A DNA stretch of 64,000 nt from Arthrobacter sp. S39 (GTDB lineage Bacteria > Actinomycetota > Actinomycetes > Actinomycetales > Micrococcaceae): contig NZ_SIHX01000004.1 of NCBI RefSeq assembly GCF_004320525.1, positions 1 to 64,000 of the forward strand. Reading direction: 5' to 3'. The position numbers and the translations under genes were made by a program. Positions 50,358 through 60,071 of this stretch are shown piece after piece (the stretch's first letter is position 1; every line of letters begins with the position of its first letter). Under the pieces are notes generated by a model. It worked only from the letters and a program-made list of their open reading frames with translations. It did no database searches and had not been told where the DNA came from.

Positions 50358-50428
50358 CTAGGGTAAAGGTCGGGGATTCCGCGGTTGCGGCTCCCCGCCA
50401 ACTTGAGGACAGGAACGGGGCGGAATCA

Positions 50429-51352
50429 ATGGCAGACTCGACGGCGGGATCCGGGACGGAGCAGGACGGGCTGACGCCGGTCAAGCCCCTCGAAGCGGAG
50501 CTGCTGGTGGTCACCGGAATGTCCGGGGCGGGGCGCAGCACGGCTTCGGACGCACTGGAGGACCACGGCTGGTACGTCGTGGAGAACCTCCCGCCGCAGA
50601 TGCTGGGCACGCTCGCGGAACTGGTGTCGCACGCGCCGCAGTCCATTCCCCGGCTGGCCGTGGTGATGGACGTCCGCAGCAAGGGGCTCTTCGCCGACAT
50701 CCGCGCCGCCCTGGGCGCGCTGGCCGCCAGCGGAGTGACGTTCCGGGTGCTGTTCCTGGATGCAAACGACGACGTCCTGGTCCGCCGCTTCGAGCAGGGC
50801 CGCCGGCCGCACCCCCTGCAGGAGGGCGGCCGGATCCTTGACGGCATAGCAGCCGAGCGTGAACTGCTGAAGGAACTGCGGGAAAGCGCCGACGTCGTCC
50901 TGGACACGTCCACCTACAACGTCCATGGCCTGGCGACGGCCATCACCGAACTCTTCAGCGAAACCGGCCCGGTGGCGCTGCGGCTCAATGTCATGAGCTT
51001 CGGCTTCAAATACGGCCTTCCCGTCGATTCCAACTACGTGGCCGACGTCCGCTTCATCCCGAACCCGCACTGGGTGCCCCAGCTGCGCCCGCATACCGGC
51101 CTGGACAAGGACGTCAGCGACTACGTGCTGGAGGCCGAAGGAGTCAAGAATTTCGTGGACCGCTACGTCCTGGCCCTGGAACCTGTCCTTGACGGCTACC
51201 GCCGCGAAAACAAGCACTACGCCACGATCGCCGTGGGCTGCACCGGCGGGAAACACCGGTCGGTGGCCGTCGCCGTCGAGCTTTCCAAGAAACTGGCCCA
51301 ATATCCCAGGGTCACTGTGACAACCACCCACCGGGACCTGGGCCGCGAGTAA
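50429..51352 (+). CDS. rapZ: RNase adapter / nucleotide-binding protein RapZ
   Basis: The 307-residue product has a P-loop GMSGAGRS (residues 30-37) in which the Walker Lys is Arg36, as is usual in actinobacterial members. [16 protein letters not shown] and the [24 protein letters not shown] motif follow, and the C-terminal domain has [11 protein letters not shown] and [12 protein letters not shown] (about 270-281). In E. coli RapZ binds GlcN6P and directs RNase E to sRNAs; in actinobacteria the target is unknown. It is the first of the conserved rapZ-yvcK-whiA run. Its TAA overlaps the yvcK ATG by one base (TAATG), so translation is coupled. Confidence 0.93.
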   Translation: MADSTAGSGTEQDGLTPVKPLEAELLVVTGMSGAGRSTASDALEDHGWYVVENLPPQMLGTLAELVSHAPQSIPRLAVVMDVRSKGLFADIRAALGALAASGVTFRVLFLDANDDVLVRRFEQGRRPHPLQEGGRILDGIAAERELLKELRESADVVLDTSTYNVHGLATAITELFSETGPVALRLNVMSFGFKYGLPVDSNYVADVRFIPNPHWVPQLRPHTGLDKDVSDYVLEAEGVKNFVDRYVLALEPVLDGYRRENKHYATIAVGCTGGKHRSVAVAVELSKKLAQYPRVTVTTTHRDLGRE

Positions 51353-52371
51353 TGGGATTGCTTACCGGCCCGCTGCCGCTGGTTCCGCCGTCGGCCGGAA
51401 CGGGAGCCGGCCAGCAGGACAAGGGCCCGTCCGTCGTGGCTCTCGGGGGCGGCCACGGCCTGTCCGCTTCGCTGTCTGCCCTGCGGCTGCTGACCTCTGA
51501 ACTCACCGCCATCGTCACAGTGGCGGACGACGGCGGCTCTTCCGGGCGCCTGCGCGAGGAGTACGGCGTGTTGCCGCCGGGGGATTTGCGCATGGCACTG
51601 TCAGCCCTGTGCGACGACACCGACTGGGGCCGCACGTGGCGCGACGTGATGCAGCACCGCTTCCAGCCCGGCAAGGGCCGCGGCGGGTCACTGGACGAAC
51701 ACGCCATGGGGAACCTGCTCATCGTCACGCTGTGGGAACTGCTGGGCGACGCCGTCGCCGGCCTGAAATGGGCCGGTGCGCTGCTGGGTGCACGCGGCCA
51801 GGTCCTGCCGATGTCCACCGTGCCCCTCACCATTGAAGGCGACATCCGCGTCACCGCCCCGGACGGCACCTCTGCCCTGCAGACCATCCGCGGCCAGGCC
51901 CGCTGTGCCGTGGCCGGCTCGCTGGAACACGTCCGGCTGCTGCCCGAAGCTGCGCCCGCCTGCATTGAAGCCCTCACCGCCATAGAACTGGCCGACTGGG
52001 TCATCCTCGGGCCCGGATCCTGGTACACCTCAGTGCTGCCGCACCTGCTGCTGCCCGAAATGAGGCAGGCCCTGTGCGATACGGCCGCCAAACGCTGCCT
52101 GACCATGAACCTGGCAACTGACACCAAGGAGACGTCCGGCATGAGCGCCGCCGACCACCTCCATGCACTGCGAAAATACGCTCCGGACTTCAGCGTCGAC
52201 GTTGTGCTCGCCGATCCGGCCTCCGTCCCCGACCGGCAAGAATTCGAAAAGGCCGCGGGGATGCTCGGGGCCGAGGTTGTCTTGGGTAAAGTAGGGGCGT
52301 CGGGCCGCCGACCCGTCCATGACCCCTTGCGTCTGGCAACGGCGTACCACGACATTTTTGGGAACAGTTAG
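51352..52371 (+). CDS. yvcK: YvcK-family gluconeogenesis/cell-envelope factor
   Basis: The 339-residue protein has the CofD/YvcK fold: SVVALGGGHGLSASLSALR is the glycine-rich first loop, TVADDGGSSGRLREEYGVLPPGDLRMAL is the family signature, EHAMGNLLIVTLW follows, and VILGPGSWYTSVLPHLL lies further in. In Gram-positive bacteria YvcK (CuvA in mycobacteria) binds UDP-GlcNAc and is needed for envelope integrity and growth on gluconeogenic carbon sources. The first 27 residues are a poorly conserved Pro/Gly-rich tail. ATG 51352 is read through the TAATG overlap with rapZ. whiA follows 9 bases later, with AGGAAGG before its start. Confidence 0.93.
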   Translation: MGLLTGPLPLVPPSAGTGAGQQDKGPSVVALGGGHGLSASLSALRLLTSELTAIVTVADDGGSSGRLREEYGVLPPGDLRMALSALCDDTDWGRTWRDVMQHRFQPGKGRGGSLDEHAMGNLLIVTLWELLGDAVAGLKWAGALLGARGQVLPMSTVPLTIEGDIRVTAPDGTSALQTIRGQARCAVAGSLEHVRLLPEAAPACIEALTAIELADWVILGPGSWYTSVLPHLLLPEMRQALCDTAAKRCLTMNLATDTKETSGMSAADHLHALRKYAPDFSVDVVLADPASVPDRQEFEKAAGMLGAEVVLGKVGASGRRPVHDPLRLATAYHDIFGNS

Positions 52372-52380
52372 GAAGGTGCC

Positions 52381-53361
52381 ATGGCACTGACAGCATCAGT
52401 CAAGGAAGAACTGTCCCGTCTGGACATCAAGAAATCATCGGTCCGCAAGGCCGAAGTCTCTGCGATGCTCCGGTTCGCCGGCGGCCTGCACATCATCTCC
52501 GGCCGGATCGTGATCGAAGCCGAAGTGGACCTGGCGTCCACCGCGCGGCGCCTCCGGGCTGCCATCGCGGAAGTCTACGGACACCAGAGCGAAATCATCG
52601 TTGTCTCCGGCGGCGGGCTCCGCAAGGGCAGCCGCTACGTAGTCCGCGTGGTGCGCGACGGCGAAGCCCTGGCCCGGCAGACCGGGCTCCTGGACGGCCG
52701 CGGCCGTCCCGTCCGGGGGCTGCCATCCGCCGTCGTGAACGGCTCCGCAGCGGACGCCGAAGCTGTGTGGCGGGGCGCCTTCCTCTCGCACGGATCCCTG
52801 ACCGAGCCCGGCAGGTCCTCCTCCCTGGAAGTGACGTGCCCCGGGCCCGAATCGGCGCTGGCGCTGGTTGGGGCGGCCCGGCGGCTCGGCATCCAGGCCA
52901 AGGCCCGCGAAGTCCGGGGAGTCGACCGCGTGGTGATCCGCGACGGCGACACCATCGCCGCCCTCCTCACCCGGATGGGTGCCCACGACGCCTTGATGGT
53001 GTGGGAGGAACGCCGGATGCGCAAGGAAGTCCGGGCCACCGCCAACCGGCTGGCCAACTTCGATGACGCCAACCTCAGGCGCTCCGCGCAGGCCGCCGTG
53101 GCCGCCGGCGCACGGGTGGACCGTGCCCTGGAGATCCTCGGGGACGACGTCCCGGACCACCTCAAATACGCGGGCGAACTCCGCGTCGCGCACAAGCAGG
53201 CCAGCCTGGATGAACTTGGCCGGCTGGCTGACCCGGTCATGACCAAGGACGCCATCGCCGGCCGGATCCGCCGGCTGCTGGCCATGGCCGACAAACGCGC
53301 CCTTGACCTGGGCATCCCCGGTACCGACGCCAATGTGACGCCGGAAATGCTGGACGAGTAA
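52381..53361 (+). CDS. whiA: DNA-binding protein WhiA
   Basis: The 326-residue protein has a degenerate LAGLIDADG-type N-terminal domain (about residues 1-210: [37 protein letters not shown]) and a C-terminal helix-turn-helix (about 225-310: [32 protein letters not shown]). In Streptomyces WhiA works with WhiB to switch on division genes such as ftsZ during sporulation. In non-sporulating actinobacteria and Firmicutes it is linked to division and chromosome segregation. It closes the rapZ-yvcK-whiA operon; ATG 52381 has a GGAAGG site. The 135-base gap after it leads to sodA. Confidence 0.95.
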   Translation: MALTASVKEELSRLDIKKSSVRKAEVSAMLRFAGGLHIISGRIVIEAEVDLASTARRLRAAIAEVYGHQSEIIVVSGGGLRKGSRYVVRVVRDGEALARQTGLLDGRGRPVRGLPSAVVNGSAADAEAVWRGAFLSHGSLTEPGRSSSLEVTCPGPESALALVGAARRLGIQAKAREVRGVDRVVIRDGDTIAALLTRMGAHDALMVWEERRMRKEVRATANRLANFDDANLRRSAQAAVAAGARVDRALEILGDDVPDHLKYAGELRVAHKQASLDELGRLADPVMTKDAIAGRIRRLLAMADKRALDLGIPGTDANVTPEMLDE

Positions 53362-53496
53362 CAGCCCCCTAGAATCAAGACCATGTGACGGAAATGCTCC
53401 ATCTCCGCCGCAGCAATCTTCCGGGTGCCAGCCATCCGGATGCGCAATCGACAGAGTTACCAACCGGACAGACAGTCCACGACAATGGAGGATTTT

Positions 53497-54123
53497 GTGA
53501 CCGAGTACGTATTGCCTGAACTCAGCTACGACTACGCCGCCCTTGAGCCGCACATTTCTGCGCGGATCATGGAGCTGCACCACAGCAAGCACCACGCTGC
53601 CTATGTTGCAGGTGCCAACAACGCCCTGGCCCAGCTGGCCGAGGCGCGCGACAAGGGCGACTTCGCCAACATCAACCGCCTTTCCAAGGACCTCGCGTTC
53701 CACACCGGGGGCCACGTCAACCACTCGGTGTTCTGGAACAACCTTTCTCCGGACGGCGGCGACAAGCCCGAGGGCGAGCTGGCCGCGGCCATCGACGACG
53801 CCTTCGGTTCGTTTGACGCTTTCCGTGCACAGTTCAGCGCCGCTGCCCTCGGCCTGCAGGGCTCCGGCTGGGGTTTCCTGGCCTACGAGCCCATCGGCGG
53901 GAACCTGGTCATCGAGCAGCTCTACGACCAGCAGGGCAACGTCGCGCTGGGCACCACCCCGCTGCTGATGCTGGACATGTGGGAGCACGCCTTCTACCTG
54001 GACTACGTCAACGTCAAGGCCGACTACGTCAAGGCGTTCTGGAACATCGTCAACTGGGCCGACGTCGCCAAGCGGTTCGAAGCAGCACGCACCAACGCCA
54101 CGGGACTCATCACCCTCCCGTAG
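53497..54123 (+). CDS. sodA: Superoxide dismutase, Mn/Fe type
   Basis: The 208-residue enzyme converts superoxide to peroxide and oxygen. Metal ligands are visible: His28 in MELHHSKHH, the second His in [11 protein letters not shown], and Asp/His in [12 protein letters not shown], plus the QGSGWGFL active-site segment. GTG 53497 is chosen because GGAGG at 53487-53491 lies 5 bases upstream; the ATG at 53485 overlaps that site. No signal peptide is present, so it is cytoplasmic or exported without one. The metal cannot be told from sequence alone. A perfect hairpin at 54189-54218 follows. Confidence 0.95.
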   Translation: MTEYVLPELSYDYAALEPHISARIMELHHSKHHAAYVAGANNALAQLAEARDKGDFANINRLSKDLAFHTGGHVNHSVFWNNLSPDGGDKPEGELAAAIDDAFGSFDAFRAQFSAAALGLQGSGWGFLAYEPIGGNLVIEQLYDQQGNVALGTTPLLMLDMWEHAFYLDYVNVKADYVKAFWNIVNWADVAKRFEAARTNATGLITLP

Positions 54124-54188
54124 TGACCGGCGCAACATGTGCCTGTAACAAACTTCACATTTCGGCGCTTTAGGGCCGGAATGTGGAA

Positions 54189-54218
54189 GGTCCGCCCCCG
54201 CACTTGCGGGGGCGGACC
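54189..54218 (+). terminator. Terminator hairpin after sodA
   Basis: GGTCCGCCCCCGC and GCGGGGGCGGACC form a perfect 13-base stem around ACTT. It separates sodA from the gap leader. No T-run follows. Confidence 0.72.
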
Positions 54219-54245
54219 TACTTAAACGTAAGATGGGTCACGGAA

Positions 54246-54278
54246 GGCGGTTAGCCTTCAGCAACGTGGCTGGTCGCC
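54246..54278 (+). promoter_or_regulatory. Structured element in the gap leader
   Basis: GGCG-GT-TAGCC (54246-54256) pairs with GGCTG-GT-CGCC (54268-54278) across an 11-base loop, leaving a symmetric GT/GT internal loop. A TAAGAT hexamer at 54229-54234 could be the -10, giving a gap leader of about 145 bases. No known riboswitch class is matched. Confidence 0.35.
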
Positions 54279-54361
54279 CTCCAATCTGTTAATCATCTCT
54301 GCCCAATGGCGTGCGGGATCTGTTAGTTGGCTTGAACGCCCGCTCAACTAGTTGTGCTTAA

Positions 54362-55396
<1,035 letters not shown>

Positions 55397-55406
55397 GGTT
55401 AGACAC

Positions 55407-56633
55407 ATGACATTTCACACCCTCAACGAACTGATCGCTGAAGGTGTCCGCGGGCGGTACATTCTTGTCAGAAGTGACCTGAATGTGCCGCTCGACGGCT
55501 CTACAGTGACTGACGACGGCCGGATCAAGGCCTCACTTCCAGTCCTGACGAAGCTCACGGACGCCGGTGCCCGCGTGCTGGTAACAGCCCACCTCGGACG
55601 GCCCAAGGGCGCTCCGGAGGAGAAATACTCCCTCAAGCCTGCCGCTGGCCGGCTGGCGGAGCTCGCCCCGTTCAGTGTCACCCTTGCCGGGGACACTGTG
55701 GGCAGTTCCGCCAAGGAACTCGCTGCCTCGCTGCAGGACGGCCAGGCACTTGTCCTGGAGAACGTCCGCTTTGACGCCCGCGAGACCAGCAAGGACGACG
55801 CCGAACGCGGCGCCTTCGCCGACGAGCTGGTGGCCCTCACCGGGGACAACGGCGCCTTTGTTGACGATGCCTTCGGTGCCGTGCACCGCAAGCACGCCAG
55901 CGTGTACGACGTCGCCACCCGGCTGCCGTCCTACCAGGGCGACCTCGTGCACACAGAGGTTGAGGTGCTGCGCAAGCTGACGGCTGACACCCAGCGTCCC
56001 TACGTTGTGGTGCTCGGCGGATCCAAGGTCTCCGACAAACTGGCTGTCATCGACAACCTCATCGGCAAGGCAGACACCATCCTGGTGGGCGGCGGCATGC
56101 TGTTCACGTTCCTCGCGGCGGTTGGCCACAAAGTGGCCGGCAGCCTCCTCGAGGACGACCAGATCCCCGTTGTCCAGGATTACCTGAAGCGCGCTGCCGA
56201 CGCCGGTACCGAGTTCGTGGTGCCCACCGACATCGTGGTGGCCAGCAAGTTCGCCGCTGACGCTGACGCCGAAACCGTCCCCGCGGACGGCATCGAGGGC
56301 AGCAGCTTCGGCGCCCAGGGCATCGGCCTCGACATCGGGCCCGATTCAGCCGCAGCATTTGCGGACCGGATCAAGGGCGCCAAAACCGTGTTCTGGAACG
56401 GCCCCATGGGCGTTTTCGAATTCGAGGCTTTCTCCGGCGGTACCCGGGCAGTTGCACAGGCCCTGACCGAAGCCGACGCGTTCACCGTGGTGGGCGGCGG
56501 GGACTCAGCTGCCGCCGTGCGGACGCTCGGTTTCTCCGACGACCAGTTCGGTCACATTTCCACCGGCGGCGGCGCCAGCCTGGAATACCTCGAAGGCAAG
56601 GACCTTCCCGGACTGACTGTCCTGGACCGCTAG
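55407..56633 (+). CDS. pgk: Phosphoglycerate kinase
   Basis: The 408-residue two-domain kinase makes ATP from 1,3-bisphosphoglycerate. The substrate loop [21 protein letters not shown], the hinge [13 protein letters not shown], the nucleotide part NGPMGVFE, and [12 protein letters not shown] near the C-terminus are all present. Length is normal. ATG 55407 lies 10 bases after gap, so the genes are cotranscribed. A perfect 36-base palindrome in the 103-base gap before tpiA may set the relative amount of downstream message. Confidence 0.97.
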   Translation: MTFHTLNELIAEGVRGRYILVRSDLNVPLDGSTVTDDGRIKASLPVLTKLTDAGARVLVTAHLGRPKGAPEEKYSLKPAAGRLAELAPFSVTLAGDTVGSSAKELAASLQDGQALVLENVRFDARETSKDDAERGAFADELVALTGDNGAFVDDAFGAVHRKHASVYDVATRLPSYQGDLVHTEVEVLRKLTADTQRPYVVVLGGSKVSDKLAVIDNLIGKADTILVGGGMLFTFLAAVGHKVAGSLLEDDQIPVVQDYLKRAADAGTEFVVPTDIVVASKFAADADAETVPADGIEGSSFGAQGIGLDIGPDSAAAFADRIKGAKTVFWNGPMGVFEFEAFSGGTRAVAQALTEADAFTVVGGGDSAAAVRTLGFSDDQFGHISTGGGASLEYLEGKDLPGLTVLDR

Positions 56634-56671
56634 GCACACCGACAGCCAAGCACCTGGACTGCCAAGTCCTC

Positions 56672-56707
56672 CGGCCGGCAGGGAGCCCGCGGGCTCCCTG
56701 CCGGCCG
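56672..56707 (+). terminator. Perfect 36-base palindrome between pgk and tpiA
   Basis: The 18-base arms (CGGCCGGCAGGGAGCCCG and its complement) meet at a CCCGCGGG centre, so the RNA would form a long stem with a minimal loop. There is no T-run. It may be a partial terminator or an RNA-stability element inside the glycolytic operon. Confidence 0.5.
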
Positions 56708-56736
56708 AATACATCCTCAGAACTTTTGGAGAATAC

Positions 56737-57552
56737 GTGACTACGTCAACGAACGGCACTTTTGACCGTACGCCCTTCATCGCAGGCAACTGGAAGATGA
56801 ACATGGACCATGTCCAGGGCATCACCCTCCTGCAGAAACTGGCCTGGACCCTGTCTGACGCCAAGCACGACTACAGCCGGGTCGAGGTTGCTGTCTTCCC
56901 TCCGTTCACGGACCTCCGCGGCGTGCAGACGCTCGTGCAGGGCGATGAGCTCGACGTTGCCTACGGCGGCCAGGACCTGTCCCAGTTCGATTCCGGCGCC
57001 TACACGGGCGACATCTCGGGCCAGTTCCTCGGCAAGCTGGGCTGCAAGTACGTGCTGGTGGGCCACAGCGAACGCCGGACCATCCACAACGAGTCCGACG
57101 AGGTCCTCAACGCCAAGGTCAAGGCGGCCTACAAGCACGGTATCGTTCCCGTGCTCTGCGTCGGAGAAGGCCTCGAAATCCGCCAGGCCGGGACCCACGT
57201 CGAGCACACCCTGGTGCAGCTCCGCGCGGGCGTTGCCGGCCTGACACCCGAGCAGGCCGGTGAGCTTGTTGTGGCGTACGAGCCCGTCTGGGCCATCGGC
57301 ACCGGCGAGGTCGCGGGTCCGGAAGACGCCCAGGAACTGTGCGCTGCCATCCGGACCGAACTGGCCACCATCTTCGGTGACGACGTCGCAGCCAAGACCC
57401 GGCTGCTCTACGGCGGCTCCGTCAAGGCCAGCAACGTGGCCGCCATCCTCAAGGAACGTGACGTCGACGGCGTGTTGGTCGGCGGCGCAAGCCTCGACCC
57501 CGCGGAGTTTGCTAATATTGTCAGGTTCGAGAGTCACCTGCTGACGGACTAG
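56737..57552 (+). CDS. tpiA: Triosephosphate isomerase
   Basis: The 271-residue TIM-barrel enzyme interconverts dihydroxyacetone phosphate and glyceraldehyde-3-phosphate. The active-site Lys is in FIAGNWKMN (Lys20), His in VLVGHSERR (about residue 110), and Glu in [12 protein letters not shown] (about 182); the phosphate loop YGGSVKASN and GVLVGGASL close the barrel. GTG 56737 follows a GGAG site. It is cotranscribed with pgk, and secG follows 50 bases later. Confidence 0.97.
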   Translation: MTTSTNGTFDRTPFIAGNWKMNMDHVQGITLLQKLAWTLSDAKHDYSRVEVAVFPPFTDLRGVQTLVQGDELDVAYGGQDLSQFDSGAYTGDISGQFLGKLGCKYVLVGHSERRTIHNESDEVLNAKVKAAYKHGIVPVLCVGEGLEIRQAGTHVEHTLVQLRAGVAGLTPEQAGELVVAYEPVWAIGTGEVAGPEDAQELCAAIRTELATIFGDDVAAKTRLLYGGSVKASNVAAILKERDVDGVLVGGASLDPAEFANIVRFESHLLTD

Positions 57553-57602
57553 TCCGCCACGCAGCGCAAGGCTCCCGCATTCCAATCTTCTGAAAGGCCG
57601 TC

Positions 57603-57860
57603 GTGGACGTTCTTCATGTCATTCTGCAGATCCTCCTGGGCATCACCAGCCTTCTGCTGACGCTGCTTATCCTCCTGCACAAGGGACGGGGCGGCGGCCT
57701 GTCGGACATGTTCGGTGGCGGCATGAGCTCCGGACTGAGCTCCTCCGGCGTTGCTGAGCGCAACCTGAACAGGTTCACGGTGATCCTGGGCGTGACGTGG
57801 GGCGTTGTGATCATCGCCCTGGGCCTCATCATGCGGTTCAGCGGTTCGGGCGACTCCTGA
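57603..57860 (+). CDS. secG: Preprotein translocase subunit SecG
   Basis: The 85-residue protein has two membrane helices (about residues 2-24 and 58-78) separated by the conserved Gly-rich loop HKGRGGGLSDMFGGGM, typical of SecG. It is the non-essential third subunit of the SecYEG channel. Placement after tpiA is characteristic of actinobacteria and many Firmicutes. GTG 57603 follows GAAAGG. The strong terminator at 57913-57954 closes the gap-to-secG transcription unit. Confidence 0.93.
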   Translation: MDVLHVILQILLGITSLLLTLLILLHKGRGGGLSDMFGGGMSSGLSSSGVAERNLNRFTVILGVTWGVVIIALGLIMRFSGSGDS

Positions 57861-57912
57861 CCCTGCAGAACTGATCCCCGCCCGGCACTGCCGCCAGGGG
57901 AAACTCCGAACT

Positions 57913-57954
57913 AAACTGTGGCTGTTGGCTCCCAACAGCCACAGTTTCCTTTTT
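57913..57954 (+). terminator. Strong intrinsic terminator after secG
   Basis: AAACTGTGGCTGTTGG and CCAACAGCCACAGTTT form a perfect 16-base stem around CTC, followed by CCTTTTT. This is the only stem plus T-run intrinsic terminator of its quality in the window, and it insulates rbpA. Confidence 0.85.
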
Positions 57955-57973
57955 AACCGGTCAGGAGTCCCCG

Positions 57974-58369
57974 ATGGTACATAGTGCGTCAGGCTTCCGC
58001 GGCACCCGTGTGGGTGTCACGGAGGGAGCCGGCCCCAGGCACCAGTCCGAAGACCTTCACGGCGAGAGTCTGCCGCGCATCCGCGTCACCTACTGGTGCG
58101 CCAAAGGACACGAGACAAGCCCGGTGTTCATCAAGCTGCCGGAGGACCAGATCCCGGTGCTGTGGGATTGCCGCAGGTGCGGCGCCCCGGCGTCCAGGGA
58201 CGGCAGGGAAGCGGCGGGACTCGACGCCCCGGACGAGGGCTACAAAAGCCATCTGGAATACGTTAAAGAGAGGCGCTCCGACCAGGACGCTGAAGACGTC
58301 CTGGCCGGAGCGCTGGAAAAGCTACGCGCCCGCGGCGTCCTTGCGGACGAGCTGCTGCGGGACCCGTGA
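57974..58369 (+). CDS. rbpA: RNA polymerase-binding protein RbpA
   Basis: The 131-residue actinobacterial factor binds RNA polymerase and the principal sigma factor and stabilises open complexes. Features are the basic N-terminal tail (SGFRGTRVGVTEGAG), the central zinc-like core (VTYWCAKGHETSPVF...VLWDCRRCGAPA, with Cys/His at the expected places), the basic linker and the sigma-interaction helix (EDVLAGALEKLRARG). ATG 57974 has an AGGAG site. The 3' end overlaps the convergent pgl gene by 48 bases, so their transcripts are antisense to each other there. Confidence 0.93.
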   Translation: MVHSASGFRGTRVGVTEGAGPRHQSEDLHGESLPRIRVTYWCAKGHETSPVFIKLPEDQIPVLWDCRRCGAPASRDGREAAGLDAPDEGYKSHLEYVKERRSDQDAEDVLAGALEKLRARGVLADELLRDP

Positions 58370-59140
58370 GGCCGCGTTCTCGTCGATAAGCCACAACGTG
58401 CGGGAGGTGCCCCGCGGACCGGCTGCAGGAACCTGGACCGGGTTGGCGCCCGCAAGCGCAAGGCCCACGGCGCCGGCCTTGTCCTCACCTGCCACCACCA
58501 TCCAGACTTCGGCCGCGGTGTTGATGGCCGGCAGCGTCAGCGAGACACGCAGCGGCGGAGGCTTGGGGGAGTTGTGCACACCAACGACGGTCAGTGACTT
58601 CTCCCGGATGCCGCCCTGCTCCGGAAACAGCGACGCCACATGGGCATCGGGGCCAACCCCCAGCAGGACAACATCGAGCCGCGGAAGGATGCCCGCTTCG
58701 TCCGGGCGGTCGTCCGACATGTCGGCGGCGTGTTCGGCCTCGGCTGCTTCCCGGAGACGGCGCGCATAGTCCTCTGCGGCCTCCTCCGGGGTCTCGAAGT
58801 CGTCCGAGGACCCCGGCTGGTTGATCCTGGCCGGATCAACGGGAATGTGCGAGAGCAGGGCATCAAACGCCTGCTTGGTGTTCCTATCGGCGTCGTTGGC
58901 GCCGATGAAGCGTTCGTCACCCCACCAGAAGTTCACCTTCGACCAGTTGACCGCCGGTGCAGCCGGAGAGTCAGCAACAGCCTTCAGCGTACCGATGCCT
59001 ACCGTGCCGCCGGTCAGCACCACCGTGGCCTCACCGTACTTGTCCTGCACATCCACCAGTTTGGTGATCAGGCGGGCCGCGATGGCAGCCATCAGGACGG
59101 ACGAATCAGGATGAATGCTTACTCTTGGCTCAACGCTCAC
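58322..59140 (-). CDS. pgl: 6-phosphogluconolactonase
   Basis: The 272-residue protein hydrolyses 6-phosphogluconolactone in the oxidative pentose-phosphate pathway. The NagB/PGL fold shows ATVVLTGGTVGIGTLKAV, VNFWWGDERFIGANDADRNTKQAF (the WxDER signature), LLGVGPDAHVASLFPE (the GMGxDGHxASLFP motif, here GVGPDAHVASLFPE) and IDENAASRV. It is the last gene of the minus-strand operon; its ATG overlaps opcA by 11 bases. Its end runs 48 bases into the convergent rbpA gene. Confidence 0.94.
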   Translation of the reverse strand: MSVEPRVSIHPDSSVLMAAIAARLITKLVDVQDKYGEATVVLTGGTVGIGTLKAVADSPAAPAVNWSKVNFWWGDERFIGANDADRNTKQAFDALLSHIPVDPARINQPGSSDDFETPEEAAEDYARRLREAAEAEHAADMSDDRPDEAGILPRLDVVLLGVGPDAHVASLFPEQGGIREKSLTVVGVHNSPKPPPLRVSLTLPAINTAAEVWMVVAGEDKAGAVGLALAGANPVQVPAAGPRGTSRTLWLIDENAASRVPQQLVRKDAAGA

Positions 59141-60071
59141 TGGGTCGGACGCTCCTTAGATTGGTTCGTGGCAGTCCAATAGTAATCACTTCTCCGAAAA
59201 CCTCGTCGGGGTCGAGCCGGCGGAGTTCTTCGGCGAGGCAGTCTTTGAGGCTGCGCCGGGGCAGGGAGATGCGCTGGGCGGGCTGGCCCGGCTGGGTCAG
59301 TTCCGCGACGGACAGTCCCGGGCGGAAGAGCTGCACGTCGCCGCCGGGGCGGGACAGCCGGACGCGGCGGATGCCGGTCCCGGCGGGGTCCGCCACGATC
59401 GTGACGGGCGCGTCCAGGGACAGCGTGAGCCAGGCCGCGAGCAGGATCGTGGAGGGGGAGTCGGAGGCGCCCTCGACGGCGACCGCGGTCACCGGGGAGG
59501 AATCGACCTGGTCCAGGACCGCTGCGAGCTGGATCCGCCAGTTCGTCAGCCGGGTCCAGGCGAGGTCGGTGTCGCCGGCCTTGTACGTGGACCGGATGTT
59601 CTCCAGCGCGGCCTGCGGGTCGGACTCGTTCGCCGAATCCGTGATCCGGCGGTGCGCGATCCGGCCGATGGAAGTTTCGCACGCGTTCTCCGGTGCCCCG
59701 TGCGGCCACCAGGCCACGATCGGGGCGTCCGGCAGCAGCAGCGCCGCGACGAGCGACTCGGACTCGTGCGCGAGCTCGCCGTAGCCGCGGAGCACGATGA
59801 CCTCCGAGGCGCCTGCGTCACCGCCCACCCGGATCTGCGCGTCGAGCCGGTCCGGGGCCTGCGCCCCGGCGTCGGCGAGGACGATGATCCGGCACGGGTG
59901 TTCGCGGCTGGCCTCGTTCGCGGCCTCGATCGCTTCTTCCTCCAGCCCGGACTTGGTCACGACCACCAGGGTCAGGACCCGGCCCAGCGCGATCACGCCG
60001 CCCTGTTCGCGCAGCGACATGATCTTCTTGGAGATCTTCGAGGTGGTGGTGTCCGGCAGGTCTACAATCAT
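59130..60071 (-). CDS. opcA: Glucose-6-phosphate dehydrogenase assembly protein OpcA
   Basis: The 313-residue product belongs to the OpcA family, which is needed for full activity or assembly of Zwf in actinobacteria and cyanobacteria. It starts MIVDLPDTTTSKISKKIMSLREQGG, and the DAPIVAWWPHGAPENACETSIGRIAHRRITDS and DLAWTRLTNWRIQLAAVLDQ segments are typical. No catalytic motif is recognisable, as expected for an assembly factor. ATG 60071 overlaps the end of zwf by 4 bases and its own end overlaps pgl, so zwf-opcA-pgl are translationally coupled. Confidence 0.94.
   Translation of the reverse strand: MIVDLPDTTTSKISKKIMSLREQGGVIALGRVLTLVVVTKSGLEEEAIEAANEASREHPCRIIVLADAGAQAPDRLDAQIRVGGDAGASEVIVLRGYGELAHESESLVAALLLPDAPIVAWWPHGAPENACETSIGRIAHRRITDSANESDPQAALENIRSTYKAGDTDLAWTRLTNWRIQLAAVLDQVDSSPVTAVAVEGASDSPSTILLAAWLTLSLDAPVTIVADPAGTGIRRVRLSRPGGDVQLFRPGLSVAELTQPGQPAQRISLPRRSLKDCLAEELRRLDPDEVFGEVITIGLPRTNLRSVRPSER

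Noticed and set aside
54236..54285. Resemblance of the gap leader to SAM-type riboswitches (CAGCAAC, CCCTCCAA)
   Set aside because: Only short fragments match; the pairing scheme and order of the SAM families are not reproduced, and gap is not a methionine-related gene.
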